The notes under the pieces were generated by a model. It did no database searches. It was not told the DNA's origin and worked only from the letters and a program-made list of their open reading frames with translations. 64,000 nucleotides of DNA, taken from assembly GCA_032622095.1 (NCBI GenBank), contig CP136064.1, forward strand, positions 169,950,310 to 170,014,309, given 5' to 3'. The stretch comes from Siphonodentalium dalli. Its lineage: Eukaryota > Mollusca > Scaphopoda > Gadilida > Siphonodentaliidae. Positions 1 to 14,399 of this stretch are shown in pieces. The first letter of the stretch is position 1, and each line of letters starts with the position of its first letter. Position numbers and translations under genes: made by a program.

Positions 1-2462
1 GACCAGTGTTGTCCCTAAACGATCGTGAGTATGTGGTCTTATCTGTATGTATAGTATGTCGACCATTGTTGTCCCTAAACGATCGTGAGTATGTGGTCTT
101 ATCTGTATGTATAGTATGGCGACCATTGCTGTCTCTAAACGATCGTGAGTATGTGGTCTTATCTGTATGTATAGCATGGCTACCATTGTTGTATCTAAAC
201 GATCGTGAGTATGTGGTCTTATCTGTATGTATAGTATGGCGACCATTGTTGTCCCTATACGATCGTGAGTATGTGGTCTTATCTGTATGTATAGTATGGC
301 GACCATTGTTGTCCCTATACGATCGTGAGTATGTGGTCTTATCTGTATGTATAGTATGGCGACCATTGTTGTCCCTAAACGATCGTGAGTATGTGGTCTT
401 ATATGTAGGTATAGTATGGCGACCATTGTTGTCCCTAAACGATCGTGAGTATGTGGTCTTATATGTAGGTATATTATGGCGACCATTGTTGTCCCTAAAC
501 GATCGTGAGTATGTGGTCTTATCTGTATGTATAGTATGGCGATCATTGTTGTCCCTAAGCGATCGTGAGTATGTGGTCTTATATGTAGGTATAGTATGGC
601 GACCATTGTTGTCCCTAAACGACCATGAGTATGTGGTCTTATCTGTATGTATAGTATGGCGACCATTGTTGTCCCTATACGATCGTGAGTATGTGGTCTT
701 ATCTGTATGTATAGTATGGCGATCATTGTTGTCCCTAAACGATCGTGAGTATGTGGTCTTATCTGTATGTATAGTATGGCGACCATTGTTGTCCCTATAC
801 GATCGTGAGTATGTGGTCATATCTGTATGTATAGTATGGCGACCATTGTTGTCCCTAAACGATCGTGAGTATGTGGTCTTATCTGTATGTATAGTATGGC
901 GACCACTGTTGTCCCTAAACGATCGTGAGTATGTGCTCTTATCTGTATGTATAGTATGGCGACCATTGTTGTCCCTAAACGATCGTGAGTATGTGGTCTT
1001 ATATATGTAGGTATAGTATGGCGACCATTGTTGTCCCTATACGATCGTGAGTATGTGCTCTTATCTGTATGTATAGTATGGCGACCATTGTTGTCCCTAA
1101 ACGATCGTGAGTATGTGGTATTATATGTAGGTATAGTATGGCGACCATTGTTGTCCCTATACGATCGTGAGTATGTGGTCTTATATGTAGGTATAGTATG
1201 GCGACCATTGTTGTCCCTATACGATCGTGAGTATGTGGTCTTATCTGTATGTATAATATGGCGACCATTGTTGTCCCTAAACGATCGTGAGTATGTGGTC
1301 TTATCTGTATGTATAGTATGGCGACCATTGTTGTCCCTATACGATCGTGAGTATGTGGTCTTATCTGTATGTATAGTATGGTGACCATTGTTGTCCCTAA
1401 ACGATCGTGAGTATGTGGTCTTAGCTGTATGTATAGTATGGCGACCATTGTTGTCCCTATACGATCGTGAGTATGTGGTCTTAGCTGTATGTATAGTATG
1501 GCGACCAGTGTTGTCCCTAAACGATCGTGAGTATGTGGTCTTATCTGTATGTATAGTATGTCGACCATTGTTGTCCCCAAACGATCGTGAGTATGTGGTC
1601 TTATCTGTATGTATAGTATGGCGACCATTGCTGTCTCTAAACGATCGTGAGTATGTGGTCTTATCTGTATGTATAGCATGGCTACCATTGTTGTATCTAA
1701 ACGATCGTGAGTATGTGGTCTTATCTGTATGTATAGTATGGCGACCATTGTTGTCCCTATACGATCGTGAGTATGTGGTCTTATCTGTATGTATAGTATG
1801 GCGACCATTGTTGTCCCTATACGATCGTGAGTATGTGGTCTTATCTGTATGTATAGTATGGCGACCATTGTTGTCCCTAAACGATCGTGAGTATGTGGTC
1901 TTATATGTAGGTATAGTATGGCGACCATTGTTGTCCCTAAACGATCGTGAGTATGTGGTCTTATATGTAGGTATATTATGGCGACCATTGTTGTCCCTAA
2001 ACGATCGTGAGTATGTGGTCTTATCTGTATGTATAGTATGGCGATCATTGTTGTCCCTAAGCGATCGTGAGTATGTGGTCTTATATGTAGGTATAGTATG
2101 GCGACCATTGTTGTCCCTAAACGACCATGAGTATGTGGTCTTATCTGTATGTATAGTATGGCGACCATTGTTGTCCCTATACGATCGTGAGTATGTGGTC
2201 TTATCTGTATGTATAGTATGGCGATCATTGTTGTCCCTAAACGATCGTGAGTATGTGGTCTTATCTGTATGTATAGTATGGCGACCATTGTTGTCCCTAT
2301 ACGATCGTGAGTATGTGGTCATATCTGTATGTATAGTATGGCGACCATTGTTGTCCCTAAACGATCGTGAGTATGTGGTCTTATCTGTATGTATAGTATG
2401 GCGACCACTGTTGTCCCTAAACGATCGTGAGTATGTGGTCTTATCTGTATGTATAGTATGGC
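1..2462. repeat. Higher-order duplication inside the satellite (1,502-bp period)
   Basis: The run of variant monomers starting at position 1 (marker GACCAGTG, then GTATGTCGACC, then GCTGTCTC, then GCTACC) recurs in the same order starting at about 1503. Marker GACCATGAG at about 622 recurs at about 2124. The block is about 25 monomers plus 2 bp. The same ordered set appears again from about 4565 and 9603, and partly from 11041, so this is a repeatedly amplified higher-order unit rather than a single duplication. Confidence 0.8.
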
Positions 2463-5400
2463 GACCATTGTTGCCCCTATACGATCGTGAGTATGTGGTC
2501 TTATATGTATGTATAGTATGGCGACCATTGTTGTCCCTAAACGATCGTGAGTATGTGGTCTTATCTGTATGTATAGTATGGCGACCATTGTTGTCCATAA
2601 AAGATCGTGAGTATGTGGTCTTATCTGTATGTATAGTATGGCGACCATTGTTGTCCCTATACGATCGTGAGTATGTGGTCTTATTTGTATGTATAGTATC
2701 GCGACCATTGTTGTCCCTAAACGATCGTGAGTATGTGGTCTTATCTGTATGTATAGTATGGCGACCATTGTTGTCCCTATACGATCGTGAGTATGTGGTC
2801 TTATCTGTATGTATAGTATGGCGACCATTGTTGTCCCTAAACGATCGCGAGTATGTGGTCTTAAATGTATGTATAGTATGGCGACCATTGTTGTCCCTAA
2901 ACGATCGTGAGTTTGTGGTCTTATCTGTATGTATAGTATGACGACCATTGTTGTCCCTAAACGATCGTGAGTGTGTGCTCTTATACGTATGTATAGTATG
3001 GCGACCATTGTTGTCCCTAAACGATCGTGATTATGTGCTCTTATCTGTATGTATTGTATGGCGACCATTGTTGTCCCTAAACGATCGTGAGTATGTGCTC
3101 TTATCTGTATGTATAGTATGGCGACCATTGTTGTCCTTAAACGATCGTGAGTATGTGGTCTTATATGTAGGTATAGTATGGAGACCATTGTTGTCCCTAT
3201 ACGATCGTGAGTATGTGCTCTTATCTGTATGTATAGTATGGCGACCATTGTTGTCCCTAAACGATCGTGAGTATGTGGTCTTATCTGTATGTATAGTATG
3301 GCGACCATTGTTGTCCCTAAACGATCGTGATTATGTGCTCTTTTCTGTATGTATAGTATGGCGACCATTGTTGTCCCTAAATGATCGTGAGTATGTGCTC
3401 TTATCTGTATGTATAGTATGGCGACCATTGTTGTCCCTAAACGATCGTGAGTGTGTGGTATTATATGTAGGTATAGTATGGCGACCATTGTTGTCCCTAT
3501 ACGATCGTGAGTATGTGGTCTTATATGTATGTATAGTATGGCGACCATTGTTGTCCCTATACGATCGTGAGTATGTGGTCTTATCTGTATGTATAATATG
3601 GCGACCATTGTTGTCCCTAAACGATCGTGAGTATGTGGTCTTATCTGTATGTATAGTATGGCGACCATTGTTGTCCCTATACGATCGTGAGTATGTGGTC
3701 TTATCTGTATGTATAGTATGGTGACCATTGTTGTCCCTAAACGATCGTGAGTATGTGGTCTTAGCTGTATGTATAGTATGGCGACCATTGTTGTCCCTAT
3801 ACGATCGTGAGTATGTGGTCTTAGCTGTATGTATAGTATGGCGACCAGTGTTGTCCCTAAACGATCGTGAGTATGTGCTCTTATATGTATGTATAGTATG
3901 GCGACCATTGTTGTCCCTAAACGATCGTGATTATGTGCTCTTTTCTGTATGTATAGTATGGCGACCATTGTTGTCCCTAAACGATCGTGAGTATGTGCTC
4001 TTATCTGTATGTATAGTATGGCGACCATTGTTGTCCCTAAACGATCGTGAGTATGTGGTCTTATATATGTAGGTATAGTATGGCGACCATTGTTGTCCCT
4101 ATACGATCGTGAGTATGTGCTCTTATCTGTATGTATAGTATGGCGACCATTGTTGTCCCTAAACGATCGTGAGTATGTGGTATTGTATGTAGGTATAGTA
4201 TGGCGACCATTGTTGTCCCTATACGATCGTGAGTATGTGGTCTTATATGTATGTATAGTATGGCGACCATTGTTGTCCCTATACGATCGTGAGTATGTGG
4301 TCTTATCTGTATGTATAATATGGCGACCATTGTTGTCCCTAAACGATCGTGAGTATGTGGTCTTATCTGTATGTATAGTATGGCGACCATTGTTGTCCCT
4401 ATACGATCGTGAGTATGTGGTCTTATCTGTATGTATAGTATGGTGACCATTGTTGTCCCTAAACGATCGTGAGTATGTGGTCTTAGCTGTATGTATAGTA
4501 TGGCGACCATTGTTGTCCCTATACGATCGTGAGTATGTGGTCTTAGCTGTATGTATAGTATGGCGACCAGTGTTGTCCCTAAACGATCGTGAGTATGTGG
4601 TCTTATCTGTATGTATAGTATGTCGACCATTGTTGTCCCTAAACGATCGTGAGTATGTGGTCTTATCTGTATGTATAGTATGGCGACCATTGCTGTCTCT
4701 AAACGATCGTGAGTATGTGGTCTTATCTGTATGTATAGCATGGCTACCATTGTTGTATCTAAACGATCGTGAGTATGTGGTCTTATCTGTATGTATAGTA
4801 TGGCGACCATTGTTGTCCCTATACGATCGTGAGTATGTGGTCTTATCTGTATGTATAGTATGGCGACCATTGTTGTCCCTATACGATCGTGAGTATGTGG
4901 TCTTATCTGTATGTATAGTATGGCGACCATTGTTGCCCCTATACGATCGTGAGTATGTGGTCTTATATGTATGTATAGTATGGCGACCATTGTTGTCCCT
5001 AAACGATCGTGAGTATGTGGTCTTATATGTATGTATAGTATGGCGACCATTGTTGTCCCTAAAAGATCGTGAGTATGTGGTCTTATCTGTATGTATAGTA
5101 TGGCGACCATTGTTGTCCCTATACGATCGTGAGTATGTGGTCTTATTTGTATGTATAGTATCGCGACCATTGTTGTCCCTAAACGATCGTGAGTATGTGG
5201 TCTTATCTGTATGTATAGTATGACGACCATTGTTGTCCCTATACGATCGTGAGTATGTGGTCTTATCTGTATGTATAGTATGGCGACCATTGTTGTCCCT
5301 AAACGATCGCGAGTATGTGGTCTTATATGTATGTATAGTATGGCGACCATTGTTGTACCTATACGATCGTGAGTATGTGGTCTTATCTGTATGTATAGTA

Positions 5401-8400
5401 TGGCGACCATTGTTGTCCCTAAACGATCGTGAGTATGTGGTCTTATCTGTATGTATAGTATGGCGACCATTGTTGTCCCTAAACGATCGTGAGTATGTGG
5501 TCTTATATGTATGTATAGTATGGCGACCATTGTTGTCCCTAAACGATCGTGAGTATGTGGTCTTATATGTAGGTATAGTATGGCGACCATTGTTGTCCCT
5601 AAACGATCGTGAGTATGTGGTCTTATCTGTATGTATAGTATGGCGATCATTGTTGTCCCTAAACGATCGTGAGTATGTGCTCTTATATGTAGGTATAGTA
5701 TGGCGACCATTGTTGTCCCTAAACGATCGTGAGTATGTGGTCTTATCTGTATGTATAGTATGGCGACCATTGTTGTCCCTAAACGATCGTGAGTATGTGG
5801 TCTTATCTGTATGTATAGTAAGGCGATCATTGTTGTCCCTAAACGATCGTGAGTATGTGGTCTTATATGTAGGTATAGTATGGCGACCATTGTTGTCCCT
5901 AAACGATCGTGAGTATGTGGTCTTATATGTATGTATAGTATGGCGACCATTGTTGTCCCTAAACGATCGTGAGTATGTGGTCTTATCTGTATGTATAGTA
6001 TGGCGACAATTGTTGTCCCTAAACGATCGTGAGTATGTGCTCTTATCTGTATGTATAGTATGGCGACCATTGTTGTTCCTAAACGATCGTGAGTATGTGG
6101 TCTTATATGTAGGTATAGTATGGCGACCATTGTTGTCCCTATACGATCGTGAGTATGTGCTCTTATCTGTATGTATAGTATGGCGACCATTGTTGTCCCT
6201 AAACGATCGTGAGTATGTGGTCTTATATGTAGGTATAGTATGGCGACCATTGTTGTCCCTATACGATCGTGAGAATGTGCTCTTATCTGTATGTATAGTA
6301 TGGCGACCATTGTTGTCCCTAAACGATCGTGAGTATGTGGTCTTATATGTAGGTATAGTATGGCGACCATTGTTGTCCCTATACGATCGTGAGTATGTGG
6401 TCTTATCTGTATGTATAGTATGGCGACCATTGTTGTCCCTATACGATCGTGAGTATGTGGTCTTATCTGTATGTATAGTATGGCGACCATTGTTGTCCCT
6501 AAACGATCGTGAGTATGTGGTCTTATCTGTATGTATAGTATGGCGACCATTGTTGTCCCTATACGATCGTGAGTATGTGGTCTTATCTGTATGTATAGTA
6601 TGGCGACCATTGTTGTCCCTAAACGATCGTGAGTATGTGGTCTTAGCTGTGTGTATAGTATGGCGACCATTGTTGTCCCTAAACGATCGTGAGTATGTGG
6701 TCTTATCTGTATGTATAGTATGACGACCATTGTTGTCCCTAAACGATCGTGAGTATGTGGTCTTATCTGTATGTATAGTATGGCGACCATTGTTGTCCAT
6801 AAACGATCGTGAGTATGTGGACTTATCTGTATGTATAGTATGGCTACCATTGTTGTATCTAAACGATCGTGAGTATGTGGTCTTATCTGTATGTATAGTA
6901 TGGCGACCATTGTTGTCCCTATACTATCGTGAGTATGTGGTCTTATCTGTATGTATAGTATGGCGACCTTTGTTGTCCCTATACGATCGTGAGTATGTGG
7001 TCTTATCTGTATGTATAGTATGGCGACCATTGTTGTCCCTATACGATCGTGAGTATGTGGTCTTATCTGTATGTATAGTATGGCGACCGTTGTTGTCCCT
7101 AAACGATCGTGAGTATGTGGTCTTATCTCTATGTATAGTATGGCGACCATTGTTGTCCCTATACGATCGTGAGTATGTGGTCTTATCTGTATGTATAGTA
7201 TGGCGACCATTGTTGTCCCTATACTATCGTGAGTATGTGGTCTTATCTGTATGTATAGTATGGCGACCATTGTTGTCCCTATACTATCGTGAGTATGTGG
7301 TCTTATCTGTATGTATAGTATGGCGACCATTGTTGTCCCTATACTATCGTGAGTATGTGGTCTTATCTGTATGTATAGTATGGCGACCTTTGTTGTCCCT
7401 ATACGATCGTGAGTATGCGGTCTTATCTCTATGTATAGTATGGCGACCATTGTTGTTCCTATACGATCGTGAGTATGTGGTCTTATCTGTATGTATAGTA
7501 TGGCGACCGTTGTTGTCCCTAAACGATCGTGAGTATGTGGTCTTATAAGTAGGTATAGTATGGCGACCATTGTTGTCCATAAACGATCGTGAGTATGTGG
7601 TCTTATCTGTATGTATAGTATGGCGATCATTGTTGTCCCTAAACGATCGTGAGTATGTGGTCTTATATGTAGGTATAGTATGGCGACCATTGTTGTCCCT
7701 AAACGATCGTGAGTATGTGGTCTTATCTGTATGTATAGTATGGCGACCATTGTTGTCCCTAAACGATCGTGATTATGTGGTCTATCTGTATGTATAGTAT
7801 GGCGATCATTGTTGTCCCTAAACGATCGTGAGTATGTGGTCTTATATGTAGGTATAGTATGGCGACCATTGTTGTCCCTAATAGATCGTGAGTATGTGGT
7901 CTTAGCTGTATGTATAGTATGGCGACCATTGTTGTCCCTAAACGATCGTGAGTATGTGGTCTTATCTGTATGTATAGTATGGCGACCATTGTTGTCCCTA
8001 AACGATCGTGAGTATGTGCTCTTATATGTATGTATAGTATGGCGACCATTGTTGTCCCTAAACCATCGTGATTATGTGCTCTTATCTGTATGTATAGTAT
8101 GGCGACCACTGTTGTCCCTAAACGATCGTGAGTATGTGCTCTTATCTGTATGTATAGTATGGCGACCATTGTTGTCCCTAAACGATCGTGAGTATGTGGT
8201 CTTATATGTAGGTATAGTATGGCGACCATTGTTGTCCCTATACGATCGTGAGTATGTGCTCTTATCTGTATGTATAGTATGGCGACCATTGTTGTCCCTA
8301 AACGATCGTGAGTATGTGGTCTTATCTGTATGTATAGTATGGCGACCATTGTTGTCCCTAAACGATCGTGAGTATGTGATCTATCTGTATGTATAGTATG

Positions 8401-10140
8401 GCGATCATTGTTGTCCCTAAACGATCGTGAGTATGTGGTCTTATCTGTATGTATAGTATGGCGACCATTGTTGTCCCTACACGATCGTGAGTATGTGGTC
8501 TTATCTGTATGTATAGTATGACGACCATTGTTGTCCCTAAACGATCGTGAGTGTGTGCTCTTATACGTATGTATAGTATGGCGACCATTGTTGTCCCTAA
8601 ACGATCGTGATTATGTGGTCTTATCTGTATGTATAGTATGGCGACCATTGTTGTCCCTAAACGATCGTGAGTATGTGCTCTTATCTGTATGTATAGTATG
8701 GCGACCATTGTTGTCCTTAAACGATCGTGAGTATGTGGTCTTATATGTAGGTATAGTATGGAGACCATTGTTGTCCCTATACGATCGTGAGTATGTGCTC
8801 TTATCTGTATGTATAGTATGGCGACCATTGTTGTCCCTAAACGATCGTGAGTATGTGGTCTTATCTGTATGTATAGTATGGCGACCATTGTTGTCCCTAA
8901 ACGATCGTGAGTATGTGCTCTTATATGTATGTATAGTATGGCGACCATTGTTGTCCCTAAACGATCGTGATTATGTGCTCTTTTCTGTATGTATAGTATG
9001 GCGACCATTGTTGTCCCTAAACGATCGTGAGTATGTGCACTTATCTGTATGTGTAGTACGCGACCATTGTTGTCCCTAAACGATCGTGAGTATGTGGTCT
9101 TATATATGTAGGTATAGTATGGCGACCATTGTTGTCCCTATACGATCGTGAGTATGTGCTCTTATCTGTATGTATAGTATGGCGACCATTGTTGTCCCTA
9201 AACGATCGTGAGTATGTGGTATTATATGTAGGTATAGTATGGCGACCATTGTTGTCGCTATACGATCGTGAGTATGTGGTCTTATATGTATGTATAGTAT
9301 GGCGACCATTGTTGTCCCTATACGATCGTGAGTATGTGGTCTTATCTGTATGTATAATATGGCGACCATTGTTGTCCCTAAACGATCGTGAGTATGTGGT
9401 CTTATCTGTATGTATAGTATGGCGACCATTGTTGTCCCTATACGATCGTGAGTATGTGGTCTTATCTGTATGTATAGTATGGTGACCATTGTTGTCCCTA
9501 AACGATCGTGAGTATGTGGTCTTAGCTGTATGTATAGTATGGCGACCATTGTTGTCCCTATACGATCGTGAGTATGTGGTCTTAGCTGTATGTATAGTAT
9601 GGCGACCAGTGTTGTCCCTAAACGATCGTGAGTATGTGGTCTTATCTGTATGTATAGTATGTCGACCATTGTTGTCCCTAAACGATCGTGAGTATGTGGT
9701 CTTATCTGTGTGTATAGTATGGCGACCATTGCTGTCTCTAAACGATCGTGAGTATGTGGTCTTATCTGTATGTATAGTATGGCGACCATTGTTGTCCCTA
9801 TACGATCGTGAGTATGTGGTCTTATATGTATGTATAGTATGGCGACCATTGTTGTCCCTATACGATCGTGAGTATGTGGTCTTATCTGTATGTATAGTAT
9901 GGCGACCATTGTTGTCCCTAAACGATCGTGAGTATGTGGTCTTATATGTAGGTATAGTAAAGCGACCATTGTTGTCCCTAAACGATCGTGAGTATGTGGT
10001 CTTATATGTAGGTATATTATGGCGACCATTGTTGTCCCTAAACGATCGTGAGTATGTGGTCTTATCTGTATGTATAGTATGGCGATCATTGTTGTCCCTA
10101 AGCGATCGTGAGTATGTGGTCTTATATGTAGGTATAGTAT

Positions 10141-12620
10141 GGCGACCATTGTTGTCCCTAAACGACCATGAGTATGTGGTCTTATCTGTATGTATAGTAT
10201 GGCGACCATTGTTGTCCCTAAACGATCGTGAGTATGTGGTCTTATATGTATGTATAGTGTGGCGATCATTGTCCCTAAACGATCGTGAGTATGTGGTCTT
10301 ATATGTAGGTATAGTATGGCGACCATTGTTGTCCCTAAACGATCGTGAGTATGTGGTCTTATCTGGATGTATAGTATGGCGACCATTGTTGTCCCTAAAC
10401 GATCGTGAGTATGTGGTCTTATCTGGATGTATAGTATGGCGACCATTGTTGTCCCTAAACGATCGTGAGTATGTGGTCTTATCTGTATGTATAGTATGGC
10501 GACCATTGTTGTCCCTAAACGATCGTGAGTATGTGGTCTTATCTGTATGTATAGTATGGCGACCATTGTTGTCCCTAAACGATCGTGAGTATGTGCTCTT
10601 ATCTGTATGTATAGTATGGCGACCATTGTTGTCCCTAAACGATCGTGAGTATGTGGTCTTATATGTAGGTATAGTATGGCGACCATTGTTGTCCCTATAC
10701 GATCGTGAGTATGTGCTCTTATATGTATGTATAGTATGGCGACCATTGTTGTCCCTAAACGATCGTGAGTATGTGGTCTTATATGTAGGTATAGTATGGC
10801 GACCATTGTTGTCCCTATACGATCGTGAGTATGTGGTCTTATCTGTATGTATAGTATGGCTTCCATTGTTGTCCCTATACGATCGTGAGTATGTGGTCTT
10901 ATCTGTATGTATAGTATGGCGACCATTGTTGTCCCTAAACGATCGTGAGTATGTGGTCTTAGCTGTATGTATAGTATGGCGACCATTGTTGTCCCTATAC
11001 GATCGTGAGTATGTGGTCTTAGCTGTATGTATAGTATGGCGACCAGTGTTGTCCCTAAACGATCGTGAGTATGTGGTCTTATCTGTATGTATAGTATGTC
11101 GACCATTGTTGTCCCTAAACGATCGTGAGTATGTGGTCTTATCTGTGTGTATAGTATGGCGACCATTGCTTTCTCTAAACGATCGTGAGTATGTGGTCTT
11201 ATCTGTATGTATAGCATGGCTACCATTGTTGTATCTAATCGATCGTGAGTATGTGGTCTTATCTGTATGTATAGTATGGCGACCATTGTTGTCCCTATAC
11301 GATCGTGAGTATGTGGTCTTATCTGTATGTATAGTATGGCGATCATTGTTGTCCCTAAGCGATCGTGAGTATGTGGTCTTATATGTAGGTATAGTATGGC
11401 GACCATTGTTGTCCCTAAACGACCATGAGTATGTGGTCTTATCTGTATGTATAGTATGGCGACCATTGTTGTCCCTAAACGATCGTGAGTATGTGGTCTT
11501 ATATGTATGTATAGTGTGGCGATCATTGTCCCTAAACGATCGTGAGTATGTGGTCTTATATGTAGGTATAGTATGGCGACCATTGTTGTCCCTAAACGAT
11601 CGTGAGTATGTGGTCTTATCTGGATGTATAGTATGGCGACCATTGTTGTCCCTAAACGATCGTGAGTATGTGGTCTTATCTGTATGTATAGTATGGCGAC
11701 CATTGTTGTCCCTAAACGATCGTGAGTATGTGCTCTTATATGTATGTATATTATGGCGACCATTGTTGTCCCTAAACGATCGTGATTATGTGCTCTTATC
11801 TGTATGTATAGTATGGCGACCATTGTTGTCCCTAAACGATCGTGAGTATGTGCTCTTATCTGTATGTATAGTATGGCGACCATTGTTGTCCCTAAACGAT
11901 CGTGAGTATGTGGTCTTATATGTAGGTATAGTATGGCGACCATTGTTGTCCCTATACGATCGTGAGTATGTGCTCTTATATGTATGTATAGTATGGCGAC
12001 CATTGTTGTCCCTAAACGATCGTGAGTATGTGGTCTTATATGTAGGTATAGTATGGCGACCACTGTTGTCCCTATACGATCGTGAGTATGTGGTCTTATC
12101 TGTATGTATAGTATGGCTTCCATTGTTGTCCCTATACGATCGTGAGTATGTGGTCTTATCTGTATGTATAGTATGGCGACCATTGTTGTCCCTAAACGAT
12201 CGTGAGTATGTGGTCTTATCTGTATGTATAGTATGGCGACCATTGTTGTCCCTATACGATCGTGAGTATGTGGTCTTATCTGGATGTATAGTATGGCGAC
12301 CATTGTTGTCCCTAAACGATCGTGAGTATGTGCTCTTATATGTATGTATAGTATGGCGACCATTGTTGTCCCTAAACGATCGTGATTATGTGCTCTTATC
12401 TGTATGTATAGTATGGCGACCATTGTTGTCCCTAAACGATCGTGAGTATGTGGTCTTATCTGTATGTATAGTATGGCGACCATTGTTGTCCGTAAACGAT
12501 CGTGAGTATGTGGTCTTATCTGTATGTATAGTATGGCTACCATTGTTGTATCTAAACGATCGTGAGTATGTGGTCTTAACTGTATGTATAGTATGGCGAC
12601 CATTGTTGTCCCTAAACGAT
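10141..12620. repeat. Higher-order duplication inside the satellite (about 1,258-bp period)
   Basis: Two unusual variants recur 1,258 bp apart: a monomer with a 3-bp deletion (GATCATTGTCCC) at about 10264 and 11522, and a monomer with GGCTTCCATTG at about 10859 and 12117. Marker GACCATGAG also recurs at about 10162 and 11421. A block of about 21 monomers was therefore duplicated in tandem, recently enough to keep the rare variants. Confidence 0.75.
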
Positions 12621-13358
12621 CGTGATTATGTGGTCTTATCTGTATGTATAGTATGGCGACCATTGTTGTCCCTATACGATCGTGAGTATGTGCTCTTATA
12701 TGTATGTATAGTATGGCGTCCATTGTTGTCCCTAAACGATCGTGAGTATGTGGTCTTATATGTAGGTATAGTATGGCGACCATTGTTGTCCCTATACGAT
12801 CGTGAGTATGTGGTCTTATCTGTATGTATAGTATGGCGACCATTGGTGTCCCTATACGATCGTGAGTATGTGGTCTTATCTGTATGTATAGTATGGCGAC
12901 CATTGTTGTCCCTAAACGATCGTGAGTATGTGGTCTTATCTGTATGTATAGTATGGCGACCATTGTTGTCCCTATACGATCGTGAGTATGTGGTCTTATC
13001 TGTATGTATAGTATGGCGACCATTGTTGTCCCTAAACGATCGTGAGTATGTGGTCTTATCTGTGTGTATAGTATGGCGACCATTGTTGTCCCTAAACGAT
13101 CGTGAGTATGTGGTCTTATCTGTATGTATAGTATGGCTACCATTGTTGTATCTAAACGATCGTGAGTATGTGGTCTTAACTGTATGTATAGTATGGCGAC
13201 CATTGTTGTCCCTATACGATCGTGAGTATGTGGTCTTATCTGTATGTATAGTATGGCGACCATTGTTGTCCCTATACGATCGTGATTATGTGGTCTTATC
13301 TGTATGTATAGTATGGCGATCATTGTTGTCCCTAAACGATCGTGAGTATGTGGTCTTG

Positions 13359-14080
13359 TCTGTGTTAATTGTGAAGAATACCTTAGTTATAAAAGAATTT
13401 ACATTGGAACAGTTTGTTATTCACCTCTAATGTTAAGTAAATATAGAAAATACGCAGGCGAACACAGAGGGATATATATATATATCTGATGGTGGAAAAT
13501 GTTCATGTAATAATCTCAACAAACGGCTGCTGAACTTATTATCTGAACATTTTCTAAGGGAACTACTCGTCGGTGGGTATTTATTAAATAAAGTTTTAAC
13601 ATGCGTGAACGCATTCAAATAAATAGGTCTCTCTCTCTCATTCGCTCTCCCTATCTCCTCCATCTCTCTCTCACTCTCTCTCTCTCTTGAAGGTTTCGAC
13701 CTCGTGGCTCGCGTCAGCATTTAATACAACATTACCACACTATTACATGCAAAATACCAAGCCATTTATGTGACAAATTGTGTACTAATATACAACATAA
13801 CGCATTCGAATTGCAAAGAGTAACACAAATTAATGCAATGACATGCATGGAGTATTCGCTGTATATAACTCGCATACATGGCATAATATGGCAGTGTTCC
13901 GCCGTTGCCAGATGCGTCACATGAAACAAGAAACCCATAGTTAGAAATGGTAACACCACCAAGATAATATTATTAGCCATAAATATAAATTATAATATAA
14001 AATATATTGGTTACATGAATGCACCGCCTCAGAAATCCGTTAAAACAACTAATCCTTCAAATTATTACAAAAATCTACGG
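13359..14080. other. Satellite edge and flanking non-coding DNA
   Basis: The last satellite monomer degenerates at 13358-13370. The rest is AT-rich and I see no gene. Short open frames at 13433-13720 and 13732-13980 show no recognisable domain, and the first is created by the CT-rich tract at 13627-13687. The part from about 13905 belongs to a dispersed repeat described separately. Confidence 0.6.
13627..13687. repeat. CT-rich microsatellite
   Basis: Imperfect (CT)n/(TC)n tract of about 60 bases, interrupted by ATTCG and CCCTAT, directly visible in the sequence. Confidence 0.9.
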
Positions 14081-14091
14081 CTTATTACTGC
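14081..14091 (+). repeat. Target-site duplication of the 308-bp MITE (left copy)
   Basis: CTTATTACTGC is identical to the right copy at 14400-14410 and directly abuts the element ends. Confidence 0.8.
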
Positions 14092-14399
14092 TGAAAGGGT
14101 CACTCGCACCAAAAAAAAGTGCTTACGGGTACATAGGATTTTCAAAATGTGCTGAAGGGTAGACAGGTTTTGAAATGTCATTGTAAAGGACATTCAGTCT
14201 TCGTATGTGCCATGATTACTGTCAGAGAATAATTGTTTACGTTCCAATGAATATTAAAATCTACTGAAAACAAACTGCTAATGGGTGCCATACCTTCATA
14301 AACACAATGGTGTTCGTGCCGATCACAAACCCTGTGTACCCTTCAGCACATGCTCAAACCCTGTGTACCCTTCAGCACTTTTTTTGGTGAGAGTGACGC
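14092..14399. mobile_element. Mutator-like MITE (308 bp)
   Basis: The element has imperfect terminal inverted repeats of about 75 bp. The left starts near GGGTCACTCGCACC followed by an A tract and AGTGCT; the right is its reverse complement, ending GGTGAGAGTGAC. The subterminal motif GTGCTGAAGGGTA(G/C)ACAGG is repeated. The 11-bp sequence CTTATTACTGC flanks both sides exactly (14081-14091 and 14400-14410). A target duplication of 9-11 bp together with long inverted repeats is characteristic of the Mutator/MULE superfamily. There is no transposase inside, so it would have moved in trans. The superfamily call rests on target-duplication length and repeat structure only. Confidence 0.75.

Larger units (their letters stand above)
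1..13358. repeat. 60-bp satellite DNA array, about 222 monomers
   Basis: Every numbered line of 60 bases repeats the same monomer almost exactly, from the left edge (the array continues outside the window) to a clean end at about 13358. The monomer contains the palindromic core ACGATCGT followed by GAGTATGTGGTCTTAT. Recurrent variants are AAAC/ATAC before the core and a linked pair, ATCTGTATGT versus ATATGTAGGT; a third form has AGCTGTATGT. Rare indels occur: +2 at about 1002, 4064 and 9104; -3 at about 10265 and 11523; -1 at about 7783, 8382 and 9058. Rare markers recur at fixed distances, showing higher-order duplication of blocks of 20-50 monomers. Length and regularity suggest pericentromeric, subtelomeric or interstitial satellite; which one cannot be told from sequence. 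Confidence 0.98.

Noticed and set aside
1-13358. CRISPR-like regular repeats
   Set aside because: The repeats are contiguous, with no unique spacers, and the genome is eukaryotic.
6-13430. Very long open frames on both strands in the satellite (up to 1,493 codons)
   Set aside because: They exist in three frames at once because the monomer is 60 bp and free of stops. Variation does not favour any frame, and 1- and 2-base indels break them. Treated as satellite DNA.
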